64,000 nt of DNA from Calliopum simillimum (taxonomy: Eukaryota > Arthropoda > Insecta > Diptera > Lauxaniidae), in contig OX638370.1 in the NCBI GenBank assembly GCA_951812925.1, positions 22,931,964 to 22,995,963 of the forward strand, given 5' to 3'. The position numbers and the translations under genes are program-made. Each line of letters starts with the position of its first letter. Position 1 is the first letter of the stretch. Below, in pieces: positions 24,149 through 36,786 of this stretch. The notes beneath the pieces were generated by a model that did no database searches, was not told the DNA's origin, and worked only from the letters and a program-made list of their open reading frames with translations.

Positions 24149-25599
24149 GTGAGTTAAAAAAAGCTTCAACTCAGCAACTTGTAAATATACAATACCGCGC
24201 CACAACTGCTTTTTTGGCAAACCCTTTAGACTGACTTGCTACGTTTCCTTGCTTCTGCTTCAGTGGCTGCTTACTTTGCCAAAATTGGGCGCCACTTTGG
24301 CAAGTCATCCTTAGGCGCATACACTTTTGTAGTCCTTGCCACAAGCGTTTTACCGAAAAAGTGGCTCCATTCAGAACTTTTCAGCCCACACAAAAAGATA
24401 TGAACACCCCGCACCCTCCCTCGTGCAGAGCAGCAACAAATGCAAATTGAATCAGCAAACAGCCAATATGTTGGCGTAATAATAAAAAAAAGACTGAAAA
24501 AATTAAGTTGTCCCTACTGCCATGTGACGACATGTTGGCACCCTTTGGTTTGGTCAAAGGCGAAGAAAATGAAAAAGTCATCGTGATTTATTGAGTGGCC
24601 ATTTTCCAATATGTCGTTCTATAGCCTTTGCACTATTATTTCCTGTTTTTTTTTTTTTTTTTCCTTTATTTCGCAGTCCTTCAGCCACTTTTGTTCATTT
24701 GTTGGTTTCTCGCTTTATTTGTTTGTCGGAATGTGGTGTACTTCTGGTGTTGTTCAAAGTGATTGGTACAAATTGCTTCAACGACAATCAGTTGACGTTT
24801 GTAGCATGTAATTTTTTATAAAAAAAAATTACTTTTTAAAGTGAAAATTAAAGTATTGTGAAGGTGAAATATTGTAAATCCTGAACACAAATCTATGTCA
24901 CAATGAAGGACTGACTGTATTATATGGAGATCAAACTGTTTATATTAAAAATACCTAATTGCTTCTTAGGGCTATACGAGAATTCTCGTTAGTTTTCTAG
25001 AAGCCAGTCTCATATAGTGTAAAAACCAGAACAAAAACAAGGTGGCTCTGAGAGTTTTTCCACAATTTTTATAAATTAGTATTTGATTGTGTCTGAAACA
25101 AAAAATTTGAATTTAGGCACAAAGAGTATGACTTTTTATTAAATATATGGTTTAAGCAAAACTTAAAAAAAAAAATCAAATGGCAACCCTGATAGTTTTT
25201 GTACAATTTCTAAAAAGTTTATCTAATAGTTTCTAAAACCAAAAATTTTAATTTAAACACAAAACGTATGATTTTAACACCTTAAAATTGTATAATGGAT
25301 TTTAAAATAGTTTATCTAAGTGCTTCAAGATTTAAATTTATTATTATTTTAATCAAAAAAGTTCTATTTAACCAAAAAAAACAATTAAAACAGGTGGCAG
25401 CCCTGAAAGATTAACTCATAATAAGCATCTGCACATAGAAACTTTTCCGTTAATATATAGAAAGGTTTTTCCAAACCCGTTTCTCATATCCGTCGCTACA
25501 GACAAAAAGAAAAGTTCCTCAGTTGAGGAACGGGTCTCAGTTGAGAAGCATTTCTTCGAAAACTACGAACAAAATTATTATGATATTTTTTATGAAAAA
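24149..25599. other. Intron 3, first part
   Basis: Non-coding. At 25030-25420 there are two to three diverged tandem copies of a roughly 150-bp sequence containing GGCAACCCTGATAGTTTTTG or GTGGCTCTGAGAGTTTTTCC, and AATTTAGGCACAAAG/AATTTAAACACAAAA. The rest is featureless. Confidence 0.55.
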
Positions 25600-26095
25600 T
25601 AAGGTGCCGTGACATAATCCCCACGGACATAATCCCCATTCACGATATGGGGATTATGTCCGCAAGTTATTCGGACATAATCCCCATTTTTTCAATGGGG
25701 ATTATGTCCGCAAGTGTTCCGGACATAATCCCCAGGAAAAAACGGACATAGTCCCCATAACGATATTTTGTTATTGACAACAGAAGCAGCTCATGATTTA
25801 CAACTCCCAAAAATTCCACAGTAATTTTACATAAGAGTAGGGGTAAGTGGGCGGCCTGCGGCCGCAGCTCAGGATTTAAAACTTCCAAAAATCCAACACT
25901 GGCTTCGCGGCGTATCAGTCTATAACATCCAACACTATATAAATTTTTTAAATGGATTATTGCAAAAATTTTGTTCAATCTTAATTAAATTTTTCGGACA
26001 TAACCCCCATTGGGATTATGTCCGAAAAATTTGCGGACATAACCCCCATGGCCAAAATGGGGATTATGTCCGTTGGGATTATGTCCGGTAACCGA
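25600..26095. mobile_element. MITE built from GGACATAATCCCC palindromes
   Basis: Both ends consist of tandem inverted units: CGGACATAATCCCCAT facing ATGGGGATTATGTCCG. On the left, units lie at about 25609-25760; on the right at about 25994-26090. The middle (25761-25990) is unrelated and not coding. Each end can fold into several hairpins on its own, and the two ends are inverted relative to each other. No transposase is present. The start and end are approximate because the terminal units repeat. Confidence 0.75.
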
Positions 26096-26919
26096 AAAAT
26101 AAGCGCCATTTATCTGAGTTCTCTCTTTCACAAGTTATCCACAAATAACTATTTTACCTTACAAGTCAAACTAAAAGCTAAAGAAGAAACTAAAAGAAGA
26201 AAAACATCCATCAGTAAATAGTAATATTATATCTGAAAGTAAAAAGAAAACAAAAATCGAAAACGAATATGTACAATGTACATCCTGTACTATACCAATA
26301 GATCCAAGAACCTGTTATGCTTCTGAAAACAATTTACGATCAGGGCCTGGTCTGTTGAAGGCATGCGGTCTACTTCATATGAGGTAAGTCGTTTGTTGAC
26401 ATATCAGGATAAGAAACTTTAAGTGATGAGCAAATTAAATCCAAGTCTAAAGTCTCGGTCTTGGTAATTTTTCAGCACCAAGACTACTATGGTCTTTTTG
26501 ACACCAAGACCACGGCTGCTGTTTGGTCTTGGTAATTAATAGTTAATACGCAGTAAAAATTTTAGTTTATTTTAAAACCAAAAAGTATTTTTGTAGAACA
26601 ATTCTAAAAAAAGTATTAATTTCAACTATTTTGTAATAAATTTCATACTTTTTTGGAGTAAATTTCAAACTTTTTGGAAAAAAATTGGAATTAAATACCA
26701 AAAAAGTTTATGATCAATTCTAAAGGAAATCAAAGAAAAGTAAACTCTTATTTTTTAGTGTGTAGGGGTGTCGCACTGCTTTGATATACAAAATCATCTC
26801 TTAATATGGAGTTTGGCATCTTAAAAACTCAACCGCTTTGTAAAAAATAAAGCTCAAAACTTTTTGCGCACTTAACAAATTTTTTTCTAAGACCAAGAAC
26901 GAGAACTAATGCCCAAGAG
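26096..26919. other. Intron 3, includes inverted R1 repeat copy
   Basis: Positions 26545-26745 are a copy of repeat R1 in the opposite orientation to 14862-15035 and 18135-18292 (AAACCAAAAAGTATTTTTG, TTTTTTGGAGTAAATTTCAA). The remainder shows nothing. Confidence 0.55.
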
Positions 26920-27605
26920 CAATGTATGTATGTATGTATTCTCCTTTAGCTCCTAGGAGGAGCATAGGGCCAATATAAAATCTATCCATTTGTCACGATC
27001 CCTTGCGATGACTTTAATCTCTTGCCACGACTTTCTCGATTCTTGGATTTCCTTTTCCAGCGACCTCTTCCAGTTGGTTTTGGGTCTACCACGTGCTCTA
27101 CTGCCTTGTGAACTCCACTCAAGAGCCTGGCGACAAACTTCGCTGTGTAGTTTCCGGAGAGTATGACCAATCCATCTCCATTTGCGCAGCTTGACCTCGA
27201 TTGCTATAGCTCTCTGATTGCATTTTTGATGTAGCTCGGCATTTGATATAGTGCGAGGCCACCAAACCTTTAGTATTCGCCTTAAGCATTTGTTGACAAA
27301 TACTTGCAGCTTGTTCGTTAGTTGTTCAGTAACAAGCCACGTTTCGCACCCATATAACAAAACCGATTTCACATTCGAATCAAAAATGCGCACTCTCGTT
27401 TTTGTGGATATAACGGATGAAGACCATATTTTGTTCAGTTGAGCAAACGCGCCTTTTGCTTTTGCTATTCTTGAGTTGATATCCACCATCCATGGAGATA
27501 ATGCTACCTAAATACGTGAAGCTATCGAAGTTTCCGATTTCATCACTGCCAGCTCTAAACGTGATGTCATTGCTTGCTAGATAAGATTTTTGAAGCGGTT
27601 TGCAG
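26920..27605 (-). mobile_element. 5'-truncated non-LTR retrotransposon
   Basis: The element ends on the minus strand with a short ORF stop, the sequence GCTCCTAGGAGGAGCATA near 26950, and a terminal tandem (ATGT)n run at about 26922-26940. Its 5' side stops near 27605 inside coding sequence. A tail of short tandem repeats instead of poly(A) is typical of RTE-like elements. The short copy of the same 3' end at 5515 supports the boundary. No target duplication was assigned. Confidence 0.75.
26953..27489 (-). pseudogene. Non-LTR retrotransposon reverse transcriptase, C-terminal part
   Basis: The 178-residue frame contains DINSRIAKAKGAFAQLNKIW, VLLYGCETWLVTEQL, VFVNKCLRRILKVWWPRTIS, KWRWIGHTLRK and RARGRPKTNWKRSLEKE. 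These are the conserved thumb/connection region motifs of RTE/CR1-type non-LTR reverse transcriptases. Upstream on the minus strand (27490-27600) another frame still encodes FTYLGSIISMDGG, so a frameshift separates the two parts. The catalytic FADD box and the endonuclease are absent. It is dead by truncation and frameshift. Confidence 0.85.
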
Positions 27606-28539
27606 CCTTGCTTAGCAGCAGCATATGACCAGTTCTACAAAATAACGCATCTAGAATTTAATAAGGTTTCAAAAACTGTACGGTCTATTTCATTCACCTT
27701 GTATAGCAAAGGAAAAATTTTTTTGGAATTCCGGAAAAGTAAAAAAAATTCAAACTAGAAAGCGAATAAGCCCACAAATGAATGAGAAAAAGATAAATTC
27801 TAAAGAAAATTCAGTAAAAATCGATAAATTGACTAAAAAGTTACCAGTTGGAATACATCTTGAACAGAAAAATATATTTTTGATAAGAAATTATTGAATA
27901 TTAGAAGTTAAAAAGAGGTTCTGTATGACAAACCAATCCAGCAAAACTGATAGCAGCACTGAATTCCCCGTACCCGAACTAGGTTAGAATCACTAATTTC
28001 CCATCAGACCGAATATTTGGAGGTGCCGTTTGTGCATATTTTTGTTAGAAGAAAATGATCTCTCTACATCACATGATGTGATAGGGACGCACATGTATTA
28101 AGACACTCCATCTGGTTTGACGGTTTTATAATTTCCGACAAGAATCCATAATATCCTTTCACGTGTGCAAGATCTGCTAAAATTTGGGGTTTTCCGATGA
28201 CTGATCTTGCTTCTGCAATAGCCTTTGCATCGTTCTGGTCAAGTTTCCAGTTTACCTTTTTAAGTAATTTTATTTAAGTCTTCTGCATAACATAATGCTG
28301 CTTCCAGCCATTCTTGTTTTGGGCTCAGGGAGTAAAGGAAATTATCCGATCGTGGAAAGTCAAAAATTTACTGTAATGCCGTTTTACTTTCATTAGGTTT
28401 GTAAACGAACCTTAAAAAGTTCAAACAGTTCGAACGTGTTCATGAACCAAAACTGTTTCAACTATCGAAAATATGCACTGAATATGCAAATAAGTATGTA
28501 GAATACTGTATATTAGACCGGGTCTATTTTGTATGAAGC
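27606..28539. other. Intron 3, no recognisable feature
   Basis: AT-rich sequence with no supported gene, clear repeat or element boundary. Confidence 0.5.
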
Positions 28540-28795
28540 AAACTAAAATTCTACGGAAGGACCATTTTGGCCATAACTTTGTTTTTATTATTAAATGGAT
28601 GCCCAAAGGTGCTTTAGAAACAAAGACTATGTTCTTACAAAAATTTTGGTGATTAAAAATTATAAATTTTTGTAAGAATACCTATAGTCTTTATTTCTAA
28701 AGCACCATTGGATATCGATTTTGTAATGAAAAGCAAGTTATGACCAAAAAACATGTTTTTTTTTTTGTAGCCAAAGTAGGCCTTCAGTAGAATTA
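28540..28795. repeat. Near-palindromic foldback repeat
   Basis: The left arm (TTGGCCATAACTTTGTTTTT ... GGTGCTTTAGAAACAAAGAC, then TTCTTACAAAAATT) is mirrored by the right arm (AATTTTTGTAAGAA, ATAGTCTTTATTTCTAAAGC, CAAGTTATGACCAAA). The arms are about 110-120 bp with a very short centre near 28655. It has no coding potential. Confidence 0.75.
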
Positions 28796-31700
28796 AAAAT
28801 GCTCCATTGGTTTTTCACGGAACGAAAAAAAATTATGCAGATATCGTTTTTGAGAGTGGTGGTTTCGGGATAAATCTAAAGAAGCAGAGAACAATTTAAT
28901 TTAATAAAAAAATTATACAAAATTCTATAAAGTTCCAATATACACAAAAAAAAATATACAAATTCTTTTAATTTTTATTTTTATTTTTTACTACTAGAAT
29001 GCAAGCTGAGGTCCTTACAAGTTGTTCGACAACTATTTCCTTTTCCTTTTCTATTCGAACAATCAACTAAACAATCGCTTTCTACTACATTTTTTTGCAC
29101 AATTTTTGTCCGTTTTGATGCCATACGTTCACTTACTACAAATGTTGACATGTTTGTGACATAAAAAGTGTTCAATGTGTCAGTTTGAACACTTAAAAAA
29201 TATTGTAAGAATCTTGTACGATGACAGCATTAGTATTAGTCTCACATACCATGACTATTATTATAGTGGAAGTATTTTGATGCACACACCAAGTAGGAAA
29301 AGCAAACACAGATGATTTGAAACAACTTAAAAGAATACAACACTTCACAAGCTACTAAAGTACTTGAGTTTGGTCACTTATTTGTTATATCCCTAATGGG
29401 TTTGTAGGTGTAAAATCTGTGCAGACGTCTGTATTTGTTTGGTTTTTTCTTCTCTCACACTTATAATGTCAACATTTTTCTGTCGTTTGTGTCATCTTTA
29501 TGTTTTTGCTTTTCTTCTTCATCATCTTCTTCTAAAGCTCATTGCTGTTCTGTTGACCATATTGTTGTAGTATGTTTTTTGCTGTTGTTGTTACCATTGT
29601 ACAACAATTGACCATTTGGCAAATATGTTCATGTGTCCAATGAAACGTTTGGTTTCCTTCTTTACACTGGTGTCTTACATACGAGTACTTACATATGTTG
29701 CAGCGTGTGTCATTTATCGATTGGGTTTGGTTGTTCAGTGTAATGGTGCATGGGAGTATGTTGTCACAATCATGTAACGCCTTCTGTTTGACACATTCAC
29801 ATTTTAAATTTATTGTTGGTTCAGATTTTTTGTCAATTTAAAATTTATTGAAAAATACAAATGAAGTATTTGCGATGAATGCAACTTATTGTGTTCTATG
29901 CCATAGATTTATGTCTAATTTGAAGCAATGTAAGGCTTATCCACTACATAAAAGAAAGCTGAGGCATAAAATATCAAGGGTTTAACTTTTTCTTAAAACA
30001 CATAGTTGACAATATTGATTCTATGATTCTGTACTGTAAACTAATCGAGGCAGAGGTATCTCTGAGATATGATTTAAGTAGTTTTTTGGTTAACCAAGGT
30101 AATGGAAACTTGGTATAAGGGTGAATGTAAGAAAATTTTTTGAAAACATGCCATATTTTGTTCACACCTATTTTTTTTTTATTTTTTTTATTTTATTATT
30201 AAGATTTTCGAAAATAATAATAAAAGGTTCAACAAGTCTAGTGACTTAACTAATACAAAACACTGTCTCAAAAGAGTACCACTTCCCAGAATTAAATTTG
30301 ACGGGAGAATGACTATTTATTTTTTAGCTATTCGTATAGAAGCCATTGTTAAGTATCGGAACAAAATAGTTAAATTATCAAATTCTAACATAAAACATGG
30401 TTTTGAGCCCCGGAACATTAAATGACGCAGTTTACGAAGAATCACCCATAAAATCTCTTCACCTTATTATCCATAACTTGGACATTTCTTAACCAATTTT
30501 CATATTCAAACCATTTTAGGAAAGGTGCTAGATTTAGTACTATGTAAACGGTTTAGAAATTATGATTTTTTTAGCATTTTAAAACATAAAATTAAAGGAT
30601 ACAACCTCACGTACCTCACAAAAATGGTCCATAGCTAGGACCAATTGTCATGTTCTGATTTATTTTGGAAAGGCCCTAAATAAAGCTATTAGGGCAAAGC
30701 ACTTAGATGGCCAGATGTACTGCTTTTATATTTCTTTTAATGCTCAGATTAATAATATCTTTTAGGGTGAGAAATTAGAACAAATCCAATACAAAGATGG
30801 TGTATCTTTTCCGGTATAGTATACTATTGACTAGCTCCTAAAAAACATGCCAAAAAAGAGCCAGGTCGAGCACAAGTAAGTTTATACTGGTTCTTTAGTG
30901 CTAATTAATTAATGAAAAAAAAAAATGCTCCATGGCGTACTTTTTAGATCTTCTAGAATATTTTTTCTGGAAAGATGATAATATTATCGTTCATGTAAAT
31001 CCAATACAAAGATAGCATCTTTAGCGGGTTAGGAGTTATAGTTCTATTTAATATTTCAAATTAGACAACACTTTCATAGTCTTACCTATTATAACTCCTA
31101 TAGTCCATTGATTATGTCATCTACGGGTTTTTATTACAGAAATCGGTAAGTGGGTCATTTAGGAAGAAAAAACGAGGATTGCTATTACATTAGAAGATGG
31201 AAATCGGAGAGTGGGGGAATGTAGCCTTTACAGTTTTTTCACTATATCTAGCGAACAAAGCAAAATTTCGATATTTTTTTTATAAAACTCTTTTGTAGAG
31301 AAGAATAAATTGCTTATGCTAAAAATATTGAAACCAAAAACAAAAAAAGCGAAAATATCGAATTCTTGCATTTTTTTACTCCTTTACCTATAACTTTTTT
31401 ATCTCTGACCATAAAAAAGATAAAAACATATCGGGGTATAAAAAAGTTAAATAAAATTTCCTTTAAAATGATATATTGTAAAATTACTTAGTTTAAAAAT
31501 TTACCGAAATATGGCTATTCGAATATGGAAATTTTGTTTATGCGTTCGGAAAAACGGTTTTTACTTAGAACTAGGGCATATTAGGAAAAAACAGTATATG
31601 GCGAAAAATGCTAAGAATCGTTAATTTTAATTAAAATAAAAAGTAACTTTTATATTATATAATTTTGGTACTTACTTTAAATACCATTTTTTGACTTTTT

Positions 31701-32889
31701 TTACTACCTTTTTTCATTCGAACTTTATGCATATATTTTTTTTTTTGCCACGATTCATATTAAACATCCTTTAAAATTTATTTCATAAGTTAAATTTCTT
31801 AAATCTCATCACATTTTTACTACACTTCTTCACTACCTTTTCTACGACTATTCTCAAATATCATCCAATTGATTTTTATTTTTTCCAATTTGTTGACATT
31901 TGTTATGTGATTTGCGCAATGTCTGTGTGCACTTTAAATCTGTATTATAAGATTATCCCAAGGATTTGCTTGACATTATGTGTGTGTGTGTACGATATTT
32001 GCTTTCACTCGTTCGGTCTCTGTCGCTACATTTTTTTATTGAATTTTCTATTATAATTTGTAACACTTGTTTTCTGGTTATGCTTCTTCGTCAGCTTTAT
32101 TTTTTCTCTACTTTCACGATACGATACGATGCGATGATATATTGTTGCATTTTATTAGATTTTTTTTTTTTTTTTTGTTTTTTCGTTATTTTGCTGCAAT
32201 TCTTCAACTGCTTCTAATGGCATTATTTTTCAATTTATTTTTCTTATTTCATTTTTCTCATGTTTCATTGCATTACTACCTACTACTCTTTTTCAATCCC
32301 TACCACACACTCACTTCCCACACTTCCTTCCCTGAGCGCCCCGTAGCCTTAAGTTTACGAAAGATTTACTTTCAAGCAGAGTAATTAATTTGTGCACAAC
32401 ACATTCATAGATACGAGTACAGCGAGCGCTATTGTATTTGTGCGTTCATATGTATTAGTGCTGGTGTTGCCATCATGATTTCTTTTTTTCCTATTCTGTT
32501 ATTTACTCCTCTTTTTGCTTTCTTTTCCCCTTTATATTTGATACAATTTCTTGAGTGTTTGTAATTAATTGTAACCGGAACTGAAATCAGGTCAATTAAT
32601 TTGTTATTTTTACTTATGTGTTGAGTTGAAGTGTCCTTGTTGTTCTTGTTATTGTTGTTGGGGTTATTGTTTTTGTGAAAGGGGTTTTTTTTTCTTTCAG
32701 TTTCTATTATTATCTAATCAACTCAAAAAGTAAAACGTGATAAGACCATTGTTATGTTTTAAGACGCTATTAGATTGCTTTGTTCAAAGGATCTATTTAG
32801 GTTATTCATTAAATTACGCAGACCCAATTTCTTCTTTTTGTATTATATAATTTCACAAATTTAAGTAACGCTTAATTAAAATGTTTGCT
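28796..32889. other. Intron 3, long stretch without a recognised element
   Basis: Four kilobases of AT-rich DNA. I see poly(T) runs near 30170, 31735 and 32165, a TGTGTGTGTG tract near 31980 and ACGATACGATACGATGCGAT near 32118. There is no supported exon; open frames are hydrophobic translations of T-rich sequence. Confidence 0.45.
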
Positions 32890-34000
32890 CGAAAACTCAC
32901 AAAAATGTCATATATGGCATATTTTTCTAAACGTTAATTTTTCCCAAAATATATTTTTCCCAAGGTATATTTTTCTTCCAAAGTACATTTTTCCGAAAGT
33001 ACCCATATTATTTCTAAAATTTTTCTCATGGTAAAAATTTTCCAAAGGATGTTTTTCCGAAAATATATTTTTCCTGAAGCATACCTTTGTCAAAATACAT
33101 TTTTATTACAGTATATTTTTCCCAAATTATAATTTCCCCAGTGTGTATTTTGCACTTTTCTCAAGTTATATTTTTCCCAATGTACTTTTTTTCCAAAGTA
33201 TTTTTTTCATGAAGTATATTTTTCCCAAGGTATATTTTTCACAAAAAAACTTTTTTCTATAGTTCCAAAGTAGGTACATTTTTCCAAAGTACATTTTTCT
33301 GAAAGTAATCAAATCATTCCCAAAATTTCCGTAAAGGTTATTCTTCCAAAAAAATATTTTTCCAAAAATACACTTTTCCTAATGCACATTTTTCGCAAAA
33401 TACACTTTTCTCAAATAATATTTTTCCCAAAGTACTTTTTTTCCAAAGTACATTTTTCGCAAAGTACATTTTTCCCAAAATAATTTTTTTTTTTTTTTCA
33501 AAGTACATTTTACGAAAGTACCCATATTACTCCTTAAATTTTTCTCAAAGTAAATATTTTCCAAGTGATGTATTTCCGAATATATATTTTTTCTAAGGCA
33601 CAGTTTATTTTTCCCAAAGTGTATTTTCCCAAAGTGTATTTTTCCCAAATTACAGTTTTCTCAAATTTTATTTTTTTTCCCAATGTACTTTTTCAAAGAA
33701 CATTTTTCATGAAGTATATTTTTCCCAAGGTATATTTTTCACAAAAAACTTTTTTCTATAGTTCATTTTTCCCAAAGTACGTTTTCTCAATGTAGGTATA
33801 TTTTTCCCAAAGTATATTTTTCCGAAAGTACTCATATCATTCCCAAATTTCCGTAAAGGATATTTTTCCAAAAATATATTTTTCCAAAATACATTTTTCC
33901 TAATGCACATTTTTCATAAAATACACTTTTCTCAAATTATATTTTTCCCTAAGCACTTTTTTCCAATGTACATTTTTCGCAAAGTACATTTTTCCGAAAG
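32890..34000. repeat. Degenerate minisatellite, unit about TTTTTCCCAAAGTACA
   Basis: About 1.1 kb of imperfect 15-17 bp units, TTTTTCCCAAAGTACA and TTTTTCCGAAAGTA, with larger-scale periodicity (AAAGTACCCATATTA recurs). Open frames on the minus strand (GKIYFGKN-type peptides) are repeat translations. The array resumes at 46175-46265 after a 12.2 kb interruption, which shows that the intervening stack is an insertion. Confidence 0.9.
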
Positions 34001-34427
34001 TAGAGTAGAACGGGGTAATGTCGTGCGGGGGGTAATGTCGTGCACTGGCTGTTTTAGCCCAAAGAATTGAATGATTTACCAACTGTTCGTAAGGTAGGGA
34101 CCTGCTGACCTACTGAGCTTATGCATATAATACTAGCAATTTTCACCAGTTCGTCTCTACAGAGTAACCTTTTTTTCAAAACGCACGCTTTCGGGACGAT
34201 AAAAGTGTTTTTTCATCGGGTCAGAAAAATAATTTTCCTTGCGGGAAAATATACCAGGTAAGTGTTTTCTGAAACGAGATATCCTGCCAAAGAAAAGAAG
34301 TATTTGGTTTTTGAAAAAAATTTTGGGCTTCATCGAGTTATCGAAGTTGACCTTTAAAACGACCATTGGGGTAATGTCGTGCACATTCACTTACACAAAC
34401 ACAATTTCTCGCTACACAAATGTTGTT

Positions 34428-34431
34428 ACAC
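34428..34431. repeat. Target-site duplication ACAC, left
   Basis: ACAC directly precedes the left LTR and recurs at 44796-44799 directly after the right LTR. The uninterrupted copy of the same MITE at about 46012-46174 reads GTTACACATGGATGTAAC across this point, with a single ACAC. This confirms both the duplication and the element ends. Confidence 0.95.
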
Positions 34432-36719
34432 TGTAATAGACCGGGTTCTACCTTCTTGGCCAGCATACGTGCATGCTTGCTTTTAGCCTGGACTAAGCTC
34501 GTCGGATGGGGGGGGGGATCTTGCTAGCCAATGAGTGAAAAATAATAGACCCAATATACATATGAAATATACTCATGCACTTGTATACTTTATTTATTTA
34601 AAATGTGGTTTGCAACGACTGGGTTAATAACCTATCAAAATAGAGCCGAAAACATTTGGCAGAAATAGCCGATCAAAACAAAAATCCGACAAAGATCAAA
34701 AACTCACCACTAACAGAAGCATAGATGTAATTTTGCTTCTTTATCTCCCCTCTGCCCAACCATATGGAGATAACAAAAAGCTCTCTCTCCAACCCAACCA
34801 TGTAACAACCAATACTACTTCATCAACTCCGCAAATTACAAAACAAAAGTCTACACTTTATTCATTGTGCTCTCTTAGTTACAAATATAAAGAAACGAAT
34901 GGAAAATGGATCATTGGATCAACCAATGCAAAAAAATTACCTTAACACGAACATGACTTAAGTATTCATTTAAATTATTATTATGTTTAGCTTAGCCAAT
35001 TAGAACAGTATATGTTTTAATTCGAAATTCATTTTCTTTATGTCTTTTAGATTAAGTATTTACTTATTAAAACTGATTTTATGTTTAGAAAAATTTTGCA
35101 ATTAATAAAAATATATAGCGAAACGACTTACATTTTTCTGCAACTGATGTAGTCCAACGTTGTTAGCGCTAACTGTGTTGTCCACATTGTTGTTGTTGTT
35201 TCGTTTTATTATGTATACATAGTAGTTATGTATCGTGTTTTTTGTTGTTGTAAGTATATACTTAATTGTGCATATTTAATTTTAAGAATTTATGTTTAGA
35301 AAATTAGTTTAATTATATGATTATTATTTTAATTTTAAATTTACTTTACATTATTCTTTCTTTTAACAAAATTTAGATTGTTAAATTACACACTAAACCA
35401 AAGTTAATTCAAGAAAATAAGTAAATTTTTGAGCACTATTCTTAGGCAAATAAATTCATTTTCAGATTAACTCTAATTTGAAGTAAGACTAAACTAACAC
35501 TATTTTTTTTCTCTGTTCTGAAAAATTATGTGTATATACTTATTATTTACAATAGGTATATATACATAAGTTTTTTTTTATGATTAGTTTAGGACTGCTC
35601 TTTTAAATCTATTTATTTTTTTATGCATTTTTACTTTTAAAACATTATTTTTTCTTGCTTTTCAAAATTCGGACTATATATATGAATATAATATGTATAT
35701 ATACTAGTTTCTTACATACATATTTTAGCGCGTTTAAACTTAAGTTAAATTTTAGAATTTATGTACCTTTCTGATACATTTTACTTAAGATTTAGAGTTT
35801 TTGGATTACGAACTAATTTTTTTTTCATTTTTATGGCACAAATTGTCGATTATTACGATTTGGAGAGCGTCATATATGTAAACCTGCGTCTTACACGAAA
35901 TCACTCGGTCTTCAATAACCACGCACCTTGATAGAAACCGTAACACTGACGGTTGCGTGCTTGACGACACAGAGGTGTAATGCCAAAGCATATGCACCTC
36001 TGCAAGATCTAATGGAAAACTGTTCTTTAGTAAAGATATAGCAAAACAAAATACCTAATCAAATGCTTACCGGGTGATTTGACAAAATCAAATAAATTAT
36101 ACGTGTCACAGCTCAGATTTGTTTGGCCCAAAAACAAAATATGTTTCCTTAAAATCGAATAACCAAATTTTGTAGGAGTTCTTTTCTATTCAATTTTGAT
36201 GCAATTTGGAATTGCTTAAGATGACTTAGATGAGAGTTTTTGGAGAAAATCTCCAATGAAAAGTTTCCTTCTGATTAGCAAAATTCCTATAAATTTGATC
36301 AATTATAAAATATGTGTTGAAAGGTTGCGTTTAGCAAAGAGTATTAAAAACTCAAACTTTAAATCTTATTAATTACTAAGATTCCTTATTAATTAGAAGA
36401 TTTAAATCGAAACCGAATTTACCAAACTTTTAACTTACTTGAGGTACTTAGGATGTTGGTCCAGCCAATTACAAAAGGAAATGAACGAGTTTCAAGAATA
36501 GAGTGAAGTTGTACATAGTTATTACATGTATTGCACTAAAACTCTGTTTAATATTTACTAAACGGATCTTAAATTTTGTAACAGATTAGGGTGGTACTTA
36601 ATAATTTGATTTAATTTATTTTTTTAATTAAATTATTAATATTTTGTTCTGTATTTTTTTCTATACAAAAAAACAAAATAATTCGGAAGCATATCAGAAC
36701 AACAGTAGGGGCCATCACA
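34432..36719 (-). repeat. 3' LTR of the retrotransposon
   Basis: On the plus strand it begins TGTAATAGACCGGG and ends GGGGCCATCACA, giving the usual TG...CA ends. It is 2,288 bp, long for a Ty3/gypsy LTR. It matches the other LTR at a constant offset of 8,076. I noted substitutions at about 35598 (T against A) and 36458 (G against C). Small open frames inside (34733-34945, 35806-35997) occur identically in both LTRs and have no known motif. Confidence 0.97.
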
Positions 36720-36786
36720 AAACAGATTTTGAAACTGAGCTGCAATGCTCTATGTAGAAAAAACTGGAAAATGGCAATTTGTTACT

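Noticed and set aside
23792..24220. 142-residue minus-strand frame opposite the channel exon
   Set aside because: Shadow of the CAG/CAA-rich exon 23812-24148, which has matching splice phases on the plus strand.
32890..34000. Possible CRISPR-like array
   Set aside because: Units are contiguous, degenerate and lack unique spacers; the genome is eukaryotic.
32908..34082. Minus-strand frames of GKIYFGKN type
   Set aside because: Translation of the TTTTTCCCAAAG minisatellite.
34733..34945. 70-residue frame in the LTR, repeated identically at 42809-43021
   Set aside because: Antisense to the element, identical only because the LTRs are near-identical; no motif or conservation evidence.
35806..35997. 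63-residue frame in the LTR, repeated at 43882-44073
   Set aside because: Same reason: a duplicate of one chance frame, without known motif.
36720..36786. Possible env gene downstream of pol
   Set aside because: Only 67 bp lie between the pol stop and the 3' LTR; there is no room for an envelope frame.
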